A stretch of DNA of 64,000 nucleotides from Achromobacter insolitus (GTDB taxonomy: Bacteria; Pseudomonadota; Gammaproteobacteria; Burkholderiales; Burkholderiaceae_B). Below the pieces are notes generated by a model, which saw only the letters and a program-made list of their open reading frames with translations, did no database searches and was not told the DNA's origin. Shown piece after piece: positions 45,884 to 56,120 of this stretch. The stretch is taken from contig NZ_NJIF01000010.1 in the NCBI RefSeq assembly GCF_002209555.1, positions 149,834 through 213,833 on the forward strand. The letters run 5' to 3'. Positions within the stretch are counted from its first letter, which is position 1, and each line of letters starts with the position of its first letter. A program made the translations under genes and the position numbers.

Positions 45884-46794
45884 GCGCCGTATCGACAAAC
45901 CCCACTCCCGCGCTGCGCCGCGAATCGCCGTGGCGGCGCAACCTGGCCGAGTTCATGTCGTCCAAGACGGCGGTGCTGGGCCTGACGGTGGCCACGCTGC
46001 TGATCCTGGCCGCCATCCTGGCGCCCTGGATCGCGCCGCAGAACCCCTATGACCTGCTGCAGATCGACGTGTTGGACGCGCGCCTGCCGCCGGGCAGCAT
46101 GAACGGCCTGGACACCTTCCACTACTGGCTGGGCACCGATGGCCAGGGCCGCGACCTGCTCTCGGGCATCCTGTATGGCTTGCGCATCAGCCTGATGGTG
46201 GGCGTGGGCTCGGCCGTCATCGCCGGCATCGTCGGCACGCTGCTGGGCCTGTTGGCCGCCTACGCCGGCGGCAAGGTCGACGCGCTGATCATGCGCCTGG
46301 TGGACCTGATCCTGTCGTTCCCGTCCATCCTGGTGGCCATGATGATCCTGGCCTATCTGGGCAAGGGCGTGGGCAACGTGGTGCTGACGCTGGTGATCCT
46401 GGAATGGGCCTACTACGCCCGCACCGCTCGCGGCCAGGCCCTGGTCGAGCGCCGCCGCGAATACGTGGAAGCCGCCCGCTGCCTGGACATCCCCAACTGG
46501 CGGATCATGCTGAAGCACATCCTGCCCAACTGTTTGCCGCCGCTGATCGTCATCGGCACGTTGCAGATCGCGCGCGCCATCACGCTGGAAGCGACGCTCA
46601 GCTTCCTGGGCCTGGGCGTGCCCGTGACCGAACCTTCGCTGGGACTGCTGATCTCCAACGGCTTCCAGACCATGCTGTCCGGCGAATACTGGATCAGCTT
46701 CTACCCCGGCATCGCGCTGCTCGTCACCATCGTGGCGATCAACCTGGTGGGCGACCGCCTGCGCGACGTGCTGAACCCGAGGACCCACAAATGA
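45880..46794 (+). CDS. Dpp/Opp-type ABC permease 2
   Basis: A 304-residue DppC-like permease. A cytoplasmic N-terminal stretch is followed by about six membrane segments and the conserved GTDGQGRDLLSGILYGLRIS. The EAA loop lies at EAARCLDIPNWRIMLKHILP. Overlaps of 4 bases on each side show tight coupling. Confidence 0.93.
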   Translation: MSAVSTNPTPALRRESPWRRNLAEFMSSKTAVLGLTVATLLILAAILAPWIAPQNPYDLLQIDVLDARLPPGSMNGLDTFHYWLGTDGQGRDLLSGILYGLRISLMVGVGSAVIAGIVGTLLGLLAAYAGGKVDALIMRLVDLILSFPSILVAMMILAYLGKGVGNVVLTLVILEWAYYARTARGQALVERRREYVEAARCLDIPNWRIMLKHILPNCLPPLIVIGTLQIARAITLEATLSFLGLGVPVTEPSLGLLISNGFQTMLSGEYWISFYPGIALLVTIVAINLVGDRLRDVLNPRTHK

Positions 46795-47797
46795 CCGCCG
46801 CCAGCATCACTTCCGGCGCGCCGGCCACCCTGGAGGTGCGCAACCTGCGCACCCACTTCCATACCCGAGCGGGCGTGCTTCCCGCCGTGGACGACGTTTC
46901 CTTCACGCTGGAACGCGGCAAGATCCTGGGCCTGGTCGGGGAGTCCGGCTCCGGCAAGTCCGTCACGGGCTTTTCCATCATGGGCCTGGTCGACGCGCCG
47001 GGCCGTATCGTGGGTGGCGAGGTCCTGTTCCAGGGCCGCGACCTGACCAAGCTGGCGCCACGCGAACTGCGCCGCCTGCAAGGCAACCGCATCGCCATGA
47101 TCTTCCAGGACCCGATGATGACGCTGAACCCCGTGCTGCGGGTGGACGCGCAAATGATCGAGACCGTGCGCGCGCACAACAAGATGAGCGTGGCCCAGGC
47201 TCGCGCCTTGTCGCGCGACACGCTCGGCATGATGGGCATTCCCAGCCCCGAAGAACGGCTGCTGGCCTATCCGCATCAGCTGTCCGGCGGCATGCGCCAG
47301 CGCGTGGCCATCGCCATCGCCATGCTGCACCGGCCGGACCTGATCATCGCCGACGAGCCCACCACCGCGCTGGACGTCACCATCCAGGCGCAGATCCTGT
47401 CGGAAGTGCAGAAGCTCGCGCAGCAGCACGGCACCAGCCTGATCTGGATTACGCACGACCTGTCGGTGGTGGCCGGCCTGGCCGACGACGTGGCGGTGAT
47501 GTACGCCGGCCGCATCGTCGAACACGGCACCGTCGACGACGTGCTGGACCGTCCGCAGCACCCCTACACCGTGGGCCTGATCGACAGCCTGCCCAGTAAC
47601 AACCGGCGCGGCCAACGCCTGCGCCAGATACCCGGCATGACGCCGAACCTGCTTAACCTGCCCGCGGGCTGTGCCTTCGCGGCGCGCTGCTCGCGCGCCA
47701 CCGCCGCCTGCGGCCAGCAACCCGGCATCACCGAGGCCCTGCCCGAACACAAAGTGCGCTGCTTCCATCCCAGCATCCAGACCAGCGAGGCGATGGC

Positions 47798-47801
<4 letters not shown>
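46791..47801 (+). CDS. Dpp/Opp-type ABC ATPase 1
   Basis: A 336-residue DppD-like ATPase. The start at 46791 overlaps the permease stop; upstream open frame is antisense-like and rejected. Walker A is GESGSGKS, signature [15 protein letters not shown], Walker [13 protein letters not shown]. The C-terminal oligopeptide-transporter extension has cysteine-bearing [16 protein letters not shown], typical of the iron-sulfur or metal-binding tail of this family. Confidence 0.94.
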
Positions 47802-48823
<1,022 letters not shown>

Positions 48824-48898
48824 ACGCATCCGCCGCGGCGCCCGCGCCACGGTTTTCCGAATTAACCGCTCGTTCCCCCTATACCAAGGACTCCGAAC

Positions 48899-50482
48899 AT
48901 GAAACGCCTGATTCTCACCACCCTGACCGCCGCCATCCTCGGCGCCTCCGCCGCCGCCAGCGCGGACGACCTGTCCATCGGCTTCGCCGACCCGCTGTCG
49001 TCCCTGGACCCCCAGCTGAACAACCACGCCGGCGACCGCTCGGTGGCGCTGCACTTCTGGGACCTGCTGATCGAGAACAAGTGGAACAAGCTGCAGCCCG
49101 GCCTGGCCGTGAGCTGGAAGCCGCTGGACGACACGACCTGGGAATTCAAGCTGCGCGAAGGCGTCAAGTGGCAGGACGGCACGCCCTTCACCGCCGACGA
49201 CCTGATCTATTCCTACACCCGCGCGCGCGCGGTTCCGGGCAGCGTTGCCACCTACGCCGGCTACCTGCGCACCATCGACACCATGACCGCCAAGGATCCC
49301 CTGACGCTCATCGTCAAGACCAAGGCCCCCAACCCCGACCTGCCGCTGAACCTGGCCTCGGTGCACGTGGTCAGCAAGCACGTCGGTGAAAAGTCCACCA
49401 CCGAAGACTACAACTCGGGCAAGGCCATGGTCGGCACCGGCCCCTACAAGTTCGTGTCCTACACTCCCGGCGACCGCGTCATCATGGAACGCAACGACGC
49501 CTACTGGGGCGACAAGCAGATCTGGGACAAGGTCAACTACCGCTACATCAACAACGCCGCCGCCCGCACTGCCGCGCTGCTGGCCGGCGACGTGGACGTG
49601 ATCGACAAAGTCTCGGTGTCGGACCTGGCCAAGCTGCAAAAGGCCGCCAACATCTCGGTCTACCCGTACGACGGCCTGCGCGTCATGATCCTGCAGCCCA
49701 GCTTCAACCCGGCGCCCAACCAGTACATCACCGACAACAATGGCAAGGCGCTGGACAAGAACCCGCTCCTGGACGTGCGCGTGCGGCAGGCGCTGAACCT
49801 GGCCATCAACCGCAAGGCCATCGCCGACCGCATCCTGCAAGGCGCCGCCACCGAAGCCAACCAGTGGATGCCCAAGGGCACCTTCGGCTACAACCCCGAC
49901 GTCAAGGACATTCCGAACGACGTCGCCCAGGCCAAGAAGCTGCTGGCGGATGCCGGTTTCCCCGAGGGCTTCAAGCTGACCATGCACGTGCCCAACGACC
50001 GCTACCCGCAAGGCCCGGAAACCGCCCAGGCCGTGGCGCAGTTCTGGACCCGCATCGGCGTGAAGACCCAGGTGGAAGTCGTGCCATGGGCTGTGTATTC
50101 GGGCCGTGCCAACAAGAACGAATTCGCGGTCAGCATGCTGGCCTGGGGCAACGGCACCGGCGAAGGCAGCTACGCGCTGGTCAACATCCTGGCCACCGCC
50201 GACGCCAAGAAGGGCCTGGGCGCATCCAACTGGGGCCGCTACAGCAACCCCAAGGTCGACGCCGCGCTGGAGCAATCCACCTCGGAATTCGACGTGGCAA
50301 AGCGTGAAGCCATCCTGCGCGACTCGGTCAAGATCGTGTCGGACGACGTCGGCATCATTCCGCTGTTCCACTACAAGAACATCTGGGCCACCAAGAAGGG
50401 CCTGAAGGTTACCCCCATGACCAGCGACCGCACGGCCGCCATGATGGTGACCAAGGAAGCTGGCAAAGAAGCAGGCAAGTAA
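48899..50482 (+). CDS. Dpp/Opp-type ABC substrate-binding protein
   Basis: A 527-residue periplasmic binding protein (SBP family 5). The signal peptide is residues 1-22 (ending ASADD). The mature part has LREGVKWQDGTPFTADDLIYS and the usual peptide-binding bulk. Its strong expression relative to the membrane genes is favoured by its own gap of 75 bases. Ligand probably a peptide or acylated/amide compound, judged by the hydrolase next to it. Confidence 0.92.
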   Translation: MKRLILTTLTAAILGASAAASADDLSIGFADPLSSLDPQLNNHAGDRSVALHFWDLLIENKWNKLQPGLAVSWKPLDDTTWEFKLREGVKWQDGTPFTADDLIYSYTRARAVPGSVATYAGYLRTIDTMTAKDPLTLIVKTKAPNPDLPLNLASVHVVSKHVGEKSTTEDYNSGKAMVGTGPYKFVSYTPGDRVIMERNDAYWGDKQIWDKVNYRYINNAAARTAALLAGDVDVIDKVSVSDLAKLQKAANISVYPYDGLRVMILQPSFNPAPNQYITDNNGKALDKNPLLDVRVRQALNLAINRKAIADRILQGAATEANQWMPKGTFGYNPDVKDIPNDVAQAKKLLADAGFPEGFKLTMHVPNDRYPQGPETAQAVAQFWTRIGVKTQVEVVPWAVYSGRANKNEFAVSMLAWGNGTGEGSYALVNILATADAKKGLGASNWGRYSNPKVDAALEQSTSEFDVAKREAILRDSVKIVSDDVGIIPLFHYKNIWATKKGLKVTPMTSDRTAAMMVTKEAGKEAGK

Positions 50483-50485
50483 GCC

Positions 50486-51793
50486 ATGATGCCCACTCTT
50501 GCCATCACTCCGGCCGACGACCTGATCGACGTGCCGCGCCAGATCCGGGTCGAACACGTCGAACCCGGCCAGACGGTGGAGATCACCGCCCTGACCCGCC
50601 GCAACGGCGTGCTCTGGCAAAGCCAGGCCGCTTTCGTGGCGGGCCCGGACGGCACGGTCGACCTGAGCCGCGACGCCCCGGTGTCCGGCGACTACGCGGG
50701 CCTGTCGCCCATGGGGCTGATCTGGTCGCAGTCTCCCGTGGACTCGCCCAGCCGCGAACACTTCAACCACCCGGTGACCGAGGCTCTCGTCACCGACGTG
50801 GTGGCGCGCGCCGCCGGTTCCCAGGCCCAGGCCAGCTTCACCCAGCGTCTGGCGGCCGAAGGCGTGACCCGCCAGGACGTGCGCGAAGAAGGTCTGGTAG
50901 GCACGCTGTACCTGCCGCCCGGCCCCGGTCCGCATCCCGCCGTCATGATCCTGAACGGTTCCGGCGGCGGCATCAACGAACCGCGCGCGGCGCTCTATGC
51001 GTCCCGCGGTTACGCCGCCTTCGCGTTGGCCTACTTCAAGGCGCCCGGTCTGTCGGACTACATCTCCAACACCCCGCTGGAGTACTTCCAGACCGGCCTG
51101 CGCTGGCTGCGCAAGAAAGTAAGCCCCAAGCACGACTTCGTGGCCATCAGCGGCCAGTCGCGCGGCGGCGAACTGGTGCTGCTGTTGGGCGCGACCTTTC
51201 CCGACGAAGTGTCCGCCGTGGTCGCCTACGTGCCCGGCGCCGTGGTCCACAGCGGCCAGAACGCCTGCGACCCCAAGATCGGCCGCGAAGGCCCCACGTG
51301 GCTCCTGGGCGGCAAGCCCATCCCCCACGTCTGGGAAAACAATCGCACGGCCACCTGGGCGCCATTTGATGAAGGCCCCTCGCCGCACCGCCACGAAAAA
51401 GCCATCCTCACTGCCTTGCAAGACCCCGACGCCGTGGCCCGCGCCCGCATCAAGGTCGAAGACATCAAGGGCCCCGTCATGCTGCTGTCCGGCACCGACG
51501 ACGGATCCTGGCCGTCCAGCATCTATTCCAAGATGGTGCAGGACAAGCTGGCCGAGGTGAACCACCCCTATCCGGTCGAGTGGCTGGACTACGAGAACGG
51601 CGGGCACTCCATCCTGTTCCCCTACGTGCCCACCACCCAGCTCGTCTACGCCCATCCTGTGTCCGGCAAGATCAGCACCAGCGGCGGCAACCCCAAGGAC
51701 AACGCCCGCGCCGACCAGGAATCCTGGGAAGGCGTGAAGCGGTTCCTGGACGCAGCCATCGACGCCGCCAACCCCGCCCGCGCCGCCAAGTAA
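50486..51793 (+). CDS. BAAT-type acyl-CoA thioesterase / acyltransferase-like hydrolase
   Basis: A 435-residue protein with an N-terminal beta domain (about 15-125, bile-acid-CoA:amino acid N-acyltransferase type) and a C-terminal alpha/beta hydrolase. The nucleophile is S225 in GQSRG, the acid probably D338 or D339 (SGTDDG), and the histidine H374 (GGHSI). Family members hydrolyse or transfer acyl groups from CoA thioesters or amides. No signal peptide. It begins 3 bases after the binding-protein stop. It may split the acyl part from the imported substrate. Confidence 0.8.
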   Translation: MMPTLAITPADDLIDVPRQIRVEHVEPGQTVEITALTRRNGVLWQSQAAFVAGPDGTVDLSRDAPVSGDYAGLSPMGLIWSQSPVDSPSREHFNHPVTEALVTDVVARAAGSQAQASFTQRLAAEGVTRQDVREEGLVGTLYLPPGPGPHPAVMILNGSGGGINEPRAALYASRGYAAFALAYFKAPGLSDYISNTPLEYFQTGLRWLRKKVSPKHDFVAISGQSRGGELVLLLGATFPDEVSAVVAYVPGAVVHSGQNACDPKIGREGPTWLLGGKPIPHVWENNRTATWAPFDEGPSPHRHEKAILTALQDPDAVARARIKVEDIKGPVMLLSGTDDGSWPSSIYSKMVQDKLAEVNHPYPVEWLDYENGGHSILFPYVPTTQLVYAHPVSGKISTSGGNPKDNARADQESWEGVKRFLDAAIDAANPARAAK

Positions 51794-51811
51794 AGCATCA
51801 AGGAGATCCGC

Positions 51812-52981
51812 ATGGCTGAACCCATCGTCTACAACGTCACGGACGACCTCGTCGACCGCCTGATCGGCCTGGCCCCGGGCGCCAAGACCTACGAAGTGCG
51901 CCACTTCCGTGAGAAGGTCGCCGCTGCCACCCAAGGCAGCTACGACGCCCTGTTCGACCCTCAGCTTCCCGGCCTGTCGCTGGCCGAGCGCCTGCTGGTC
52001 GCGCTGTACGCCACCCGCATTACCCCGTCTCCGCTCCTGGCCGCGCACTACCGCGCCCGCCTGACGGACGCCGGCGCCACGCCGGCCGACATCGCCGTCG
52101 CCGAATCCGGCAAACCGTCGGACGCCGCCACCCCGCGCCTGGCCGCCATCCTGGAGTTCACGCGCAAGCTGATCGAGAAGCCCGTCGAAGGCGACGAAGC
52201 CGCGCTGAAGACCCTGCCCGCCGCCGGCGTCTCCACGCCCGCCGTGGTCACGCTGTCCCAGCTCATCGCCTTCCTGTCCTATCAGGTGCGCCTGGTCGCC
52301 GGCCTGCAGGCCATGAAGGACCTGGAAGGACAGCCCGACCGCGCCGCTGGCACCCCGCCCGCGCCCTTCCCCGCCAACACCGCCGCCACCGCGCCCGGCG
52401 CGCTGATCAAGGCTCACGGCTTCACCAACGAAAGCCTGGAATGGAAGGCCTGGCTCGACGTCGTCAACGTCGACACCGCCACGCCCGAGCAGGTCGCCGT
52501 CCTGGAAGAAAGCCACCCCAAGGCCAAGGTCTCGGACTACTACCTGTTCCTGGTGCATCAGCCCGAAATCCTGCGCCAGCGCTCCACGGCATTCAACGCC
52601 ATCATGTACGCGCCGGGCGGCTTGTCCCGTGCCGAGCGGGAACTGGGCTCGACCTACGTGTCGCGTGTGAACGGCTGCGTCTACTGCGCATCCGTGCATG
52701 CCCAACGCTTCGAGCAGCTGGCCAAGCGCAACGACGTCATCGCGCAGGTGTTCGAGGATCCCGCCACCGCTGGCACCACGGCGCGTGAGCTCGCTATCGG
52801 CAAGTTCTCCATCCAGATCACCGAAGCGCCTGCCGCGGTAAATGCCGACAGCATCCAGGCACTGAAGGATGCGGGTCTGAATGAAGGCGAGATCCTGGAC
52901 CTGCTGCATTCGGATGCGATCTTCGCCTGGGCGAATCGCCTGATGCTGAACCTGGGCGAGCCGGTTTTCCCGGCTGCCTGA
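51812..52981 (+). CDS. Fused two-domain CMD/AhpD-like protein (Avi_7170 + Avi_7169 type)
   Basis: A 389-residue protein with two carboxymuconolactone-decarboxylase-like halves. The N-terminal half (1-185) matches the CMD Avi_7170 type and lacks the cysteine pair. The C-terminal half (195-389) matches the peroxidase-like Avi_7169 type, with C289-x-x-C292 and H296 in CVYCASVHA. These are usually separate neighbouring genes, here joined by a Pro/Ala-rich linker (175-195). GGAG precedes the ATG. A thiol peroxidase role is inferred from AhpD and fits protection from the flavoprotein's by-products. Confidence 0.8.
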   Translation: MAEPIVYNVTDDLVDRLIGLAPGAKTYEVRHFREKVAAATQGSYDALFDPQLPGLSLAERLLVALYATRITPSPLLAAHYRARLTDAGATPADIAVAESGKPSDAATPRLAAILEFTRKLIEKPVEGDEAALKTLPAAGVSTPAVVTLSQLIAFLSYQVRLVAGLQAMKDLEGQPDRAAGTPPAPFPANTAATAPGALIKAHGFTNESLEWKAWLDVVNVDTATPEQVAVLEESHPKAKVSDYYLFLVHQPEILRQRSTAFNAIMYAPGGLSRAERELGSTYVSRVNGCVYCASVHAQRFEQLAKRNDVIAQVFEDPATAGTTARELAIGKFSIQITEAPAAVNADSIQALKDAGLNEGEILDLLHSDAIFAWANRLMLNLGEPVFPAA

Positions 52982-52990
52982 TCCTGCAAA

Positions 52991-53021
52991 CGTCCGGCCG
53001 CTTGCGTGCCGGACGCTTTGT
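52991..53021 (+). terminator. Terminator after the nine-gene operon
   Basis: CGTCCGGC (52991-52998) pairs with GCCGGACG (53008-53015) around a 9-base loop and is followed by CTTTGT. It lies 9 bases after the CMD gene stop and before the convergent LysE gene. Confidence 0.65.
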
Positions 53022-53026
53022 CTGGA

Positions 53027-53062
53027 GCTTGTCGTCGCCGGCACTGGCCGGCGATGACAAGC
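53027..53062. repeat. Long imperfect hairpin between convergent genes
   Basis: Sixteen-base arms (53027-53042 and 53047-53062) differ at one position and enclose a 4-base loop. It sits 7 bases past the LysE stop, so it can act as that gene's terminator stem, though no clear T run is seen. It could also be a REP-like element. Confidence 0.45.
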
Positions 53063-53069
53063 CGTCCTA

Positions 53070-53699
53070 TCAACGCTGCCAGGTCAGCAGTTTGACGCCC
53101 GCAACGCCAAACACCACGGCCACCGTCCCTTCGATCCAGCGCCGCAGCCTGGCGTATAGCGCAATCATCGGCGCAGTCGAAAAAGCGACGGCATAGCCGC
53201 CGAACACCATCACGCCGAGCAACGCGCAACCGCCAATGATCGCGGGCAAGGTGCCGTCCGACGCATTAGCTCCAAGCCCCAGCGACATGATCGCCATCCA
53301 GGCCAGCACCGCCTTGGGGTTGCCGATGTGCATCAGCACGCCCTGACGGTAGAGCGCCCGGTAGCGCGGCGTCGCGCGCCCCGTTTCCACCTTCGCAAAA
53401 GCCGCGCCCGGCCTCAGCGCCGACCTGCCAGTGCGGAACGCCAGATAGAGCAGATAGACTCCCCCAACCACCTTGATGATGAATAGCGCCTGGGCGGAAG
53501 CCGCCAGCACGGCGGAAATGCCAGTCGCCGCTAGCGTCGCCCAGAACAACGAGCCCGTAATGACGCCCGCCGCCAGCGCAAGCGCCGGCACACGGCCGTG
53601 ACGCATCGCCGTAGCCATGATCGCCATATTGCTGGGGCCGGGACTGGCCGTGGCAATCAGATAAGTGCCGTACACAAGAGCAAGCTGACTCACGAGCAT
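53070..53699 (-). CDS. LysE/RhtB-family exporter
   Basis: A 209-residue inner-membrane exporter with five to six hydrophobic segments. The ATG at 53699 (MLVSQLALVYGTYLIATASP) has GGAGA upstream and matches the family start; the longer frame adds charged sequence. The motif TASPGPSNMAIMA is the family hallmark. Such proteins export amino acids or analogues. It follows the VOC gene by 34 bases. Confidence 0.9.
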   Translation of the reverse strand: MLVSQLALVYGTYLIATASPGPSNMAIMATAMRHGRVPALALAAGVITGSLFWATLAATGISAVLAASAQALFIIKVVGGVYLLYLAFRTGRSALRPGAAFAKVETGRATPRYRALYRQGVLMHIGNPKAVLAWMAIMSLGLGANASDGTLPAIIGGCALLGVMVFGGYAVAFSTAPMIALYARLRRWIEGTVAVVFGVAGVKLLTWQR

Positions 53700-53733
53700 T
53701 TGCGTTTCTCCAGGAATCTCGGGCCTCTCTGCC

Positions 53734-54138
53734 TTACAGCGGGAGGTCTCCGCGATGAACGATATGCACCTTGTTCCCGTCAGGATCGCGCAGATACGCG
53801 CCGAAGTAGCCGTCGCCATAGTGTGGACGCATCCCCGGCGCCCCTTCGTCCGTCCCGCCCTGCGCAAGCCCGCCCGCATGGGCCGTGCTCACCGCTACCT
53901 GCGTAGGCGCCAGAAAAGCGACCATGCTGCCGTTGCCCGCCGACGCCGGCTCGCCGTCGTAGGGCATGTAGACATAAAAGCGCGGCAGCAGCGCATGCTC
54001 CGTCACCCAGCAAAGCGCCGCGGGGCCACCATCCGGCGTGACTGCGCGGCGCTTCAATCCGAGCGGAAGCAGCACCGCGTCATAAAAACGGCCCGCGCGT
54101 TCAAGATCGCGCGTCCCGACAGTGATGTGGCTGAACAT
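53734..54138 (-). CDS. VOC-family (glyoxalase/dioxygenase fold) protein
   Basis: A 134-residue protein of the vicinal-oxygen-chelate fold: MFSHITVGTRDLERAGRFYD at the start and FGAYLRDPDGNKVHIVHRG at the end. GGGAGAG before the ATG supports this start. His4, with residues near Tyr and Glu/His of the second half, could bind a metal; the pattern is degenerate. Function not determinable. It is upstream of LysE on the same strand. Confidence 0.85.
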   Translation of the reverse strand: MFSHITVGTRDLERAGRFYDAVLLPLGLKRRAVTPDGGPAALCWVTEHALLPRFYVYMPYDGEPASAGNGSMVAFLAPTQVAVSTAHAGGLAQGGTDEGAPGMRPHYGDGYFGAYLRDPDGNKVHIVHRGDLPL

Positions 54139-54378
54139 TTGATGACTCTCCCTGCGCCCGCCCTGACGGCGAGACGCTTTCAGAAACGCATGACCTGCTC
54201 CAATCGCATCGGGCATGTTACTCGCATGCCCAAGGGCGTGGGCCATCCAGATATCGCAGGACCGCCGCGTCCAGGCGATGCCGGGCGCCTCGGTCCGGCC
54301 TTGCCTGGGTTTTCGTTAAACTGACGCTTTCCGCCTTCTCCTGCGCCCCGCTCCCCGCGGGGCGCATTGCCTTACCCC

Positions 54379-55239
54379 ATGTCCGAAAAAACCCACGACA
54401 TCCGCCCCGGCCAGTCGATCGAACTGCTCAAGGCCCTGCACATCCTGACCCGCGACGGCAAGATGAACCAGGACAGCCGCCGCAAGCTCAAACAGGTCTA
54501 CCACCTGTTCCAGTTCATCGAACCGCTGCTCGAAGACGTCCAACAACAACGCGGTGCCGTCACCCTCGCCGACCACGGCGCGGGCAAGTCGTACCTGGGC
54601 TGCATTCTGTACGACCTGTTCTTCAAGGAACAGCCCGAGGCACTGAAGAACGGCTCCCACATCTACGGGATCGAAGCCCGCGAAGAACTGGTGAAGTCGT
54701 CGGAAGAACTGGCCAAGCGCCTGGGCTTCACCGGAATGTCGTTCCTCAACCTATCGGTAGCCGACTCCATCACCTCGGACAAGCTGCCCGCCACGATCGA
54801 CGTGGTCACGGCGCTGCACGCCTGCAACACCGCCACCGACGACGCCATCCATTTCGCGTTGGAAAAGAAAGCCAAGTACATCGTCGTCGTCCCCTGCTGC
54901 CAGGCGGAAGTGGCGTCGGTGCTGCGCAAGAACAAGGCGAAGGCGCTGGCTGATCCGCTGGCCGAGATCTGGCGCCATCCCCTGCACACGCGGGAATTCG
55001 GCAGCCAGATCACCAATGTGCTGCGCTGCTTGCAGCTGGAAGCGCATGGGTATCAGGTCAGCGTGACTGAGCTGGTGGGATGGGAGCATTCGATGAAGAA
55101 TGAACTCATTATTGCGCAATACAAGGATTTGCCGCGCAGGAAGCCGGCCGAGCGGCTGACGGAGATGCTGGATAGAATTGGGTTGCAGGAGTTGAAGGAC
55201 CGGTTTTTTTTGCCGAACTCAGCAGGGGTGGCGGCGTAA
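54379..55239 (+). CDS. Class I SAM-dependent methyltransferase (Methyltransf_32-like)
   Basis: A 286-residue protein. Motif I is ADHGAGKSYLGCIL (about residues 63-76), the acidic end of strand 2 is IYGIEAREEL, and the later ALHACNTATDDAI is characteristic of the Methyltransf_32 group. The ATG at 54379 gives MSEKTHDIRPGQS; an in-frame ATG 12 bases earlier is possible. Substrate unknown; related proteins act on RNA or protein. Confidence 0.8.
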   Translation: MSEKTHDIRPGQSIELLKALHILTRDGKMNQDSRRKLKQVYHLFQFIEPLLEDVQQQRGAVTLADHGAGKSYLGCILYDLFFKEQPEALKNGSHIYGIEAREELVKSSEELAKRLGFTGMSFLNLSVADSITSDKLPATIDVVTALHACNTATDDAIHFALEKKAKYIVVVPCCQAEVASVLRKNKAKALADPLAEIWRHPLHTREFGSQITNVLRCLQLEAHGYQVSVTELVGWEHSMKNELIIAQYKDLPRRKPAERLTEMLDRIGLQELKDRFFLPNSAGVAA

Positions 55240-55345
55240 GCGCCTGTCATGCTTCATGCCGCAGCGTCAGCATCCGTGCGTGCGGCAGTCTTCTGCCAGA
55301 TGCACCGTATGACACGGTAAACGCCATGCAAGCAGCCTTCCCCAC

Positions 55346-55873
55346 ATGCCCTCTCCCCCGCGCAAGGCCGCCCCAGAGCAGACGGCGCTGCTAACAGCGG
55401 CCTTCCCCGCGCGGCTGCGGGCCGAAGTGGCACATATCGCCGAGGAGATCCCGCCCCTGGGTCATGCGCGGCCGCGGATTGTCCGTCATCGTGCAGGACG
55501 AGTCATTGACGCTGCCCTATCGCGTTCAGCATCGGGGCAGCGACTTCCGGTCTTCCAAGCTGGCCGAACCCCAGGCCCTGATCTACACGTGCATACAGTC
55601 ACGCCATCATGACGGCCACGTGCGCCAGCGCCAAATTGAGCGGCTGGCAGGGGCATCCGAGCCTTGGGTTGTGCCGTTCGTGGTGCAGCTCTGCAACGAA
55701 TACGTCGTTGAAATCCTGCAGGACATCGAAGCGCGCTTGCCCTTCTGGATCTGGCGCAGCAGCGCATGACCCGCTACTGGGACTGCTACTACCGGCGGCG
55801 CTGGCTCAGGAGCGAACCCTATGTGGGGTTTCGCTTGTTCAAGCAGTTTCGAGAGTGGCAGGTCTCAGGCTAA
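55346..55873 (+). pseudogene. Frameshifted conserved hypothetical gene
   Basis: Three plus-strand segments read like one protein: 55346-55460 (MPSPPRKAAPEQTALLTAAF), 55464-55769 in another frame (LSVIVQDESLTLPYRVQHRG to EYVVEILQDIE), and 55766-55873 back in the first frame (MTRYWDCYYRRRW). The order and the return to the first frame suggest an ancestral gene of about 170 residues broken by two opposite frameshifts. Alternatively it is three small genes or sequence error. Product unknown. Confidence 0.45.
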
Positions 55874-55907
55874 GGCCTCGCGAGCCGAAAGACTTTCGCT
55901 CCACGGG

Positions 55908-56120
55908 TCAATTGCCAGAGCTGCGGCGCAACCGATCGGACGAGTTCTTGTTCAAGCGCTTCGCCTCGTCTTCCGCGTAGTCTTCCTCGCCCTCTTCGTA
56001 CTTACCTTCATACATGCAACTGCTGCGGTTCCATCCGCACTCGCCGCCTAATGAGCAACCGGAGCTCAAGGCGGCGAGAAACAAGAGGATGCTGCAACGG
56101 CCTAATCTTTGAATCGACAT
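55908..56120 (-). CDS. Small lipoprotein
   Basis: A 70-residue protein with a clear lipoprotein signal: a positively charged start (MSIQRLGR), a hydrophobic run and lipobox LSSGC (Cys at about residue 22). The mature part is short and highly charged (KYEEGEEDYAEDEAKR). It ends the CDI region on the same strand. Role unknown; a CDI-linked accessory lipoprotein is possible. Confidence 0.65.
   Translation of the reverse strand: MSIQRLGRCSILLFLAALSSGCSLGGECGWNRSSCMYEGKYEEGEEDYAEDEAKRLNKNSSDRLRRSSGN

Noticed and set aside
46404..46790. N-terminal extension of the first Dpp-type ATPase
   Set aside because: It overlaps the permease in another frame and is Arg/His/Pro-rich; the ATG overlapping the permease stop gives the normal family start.
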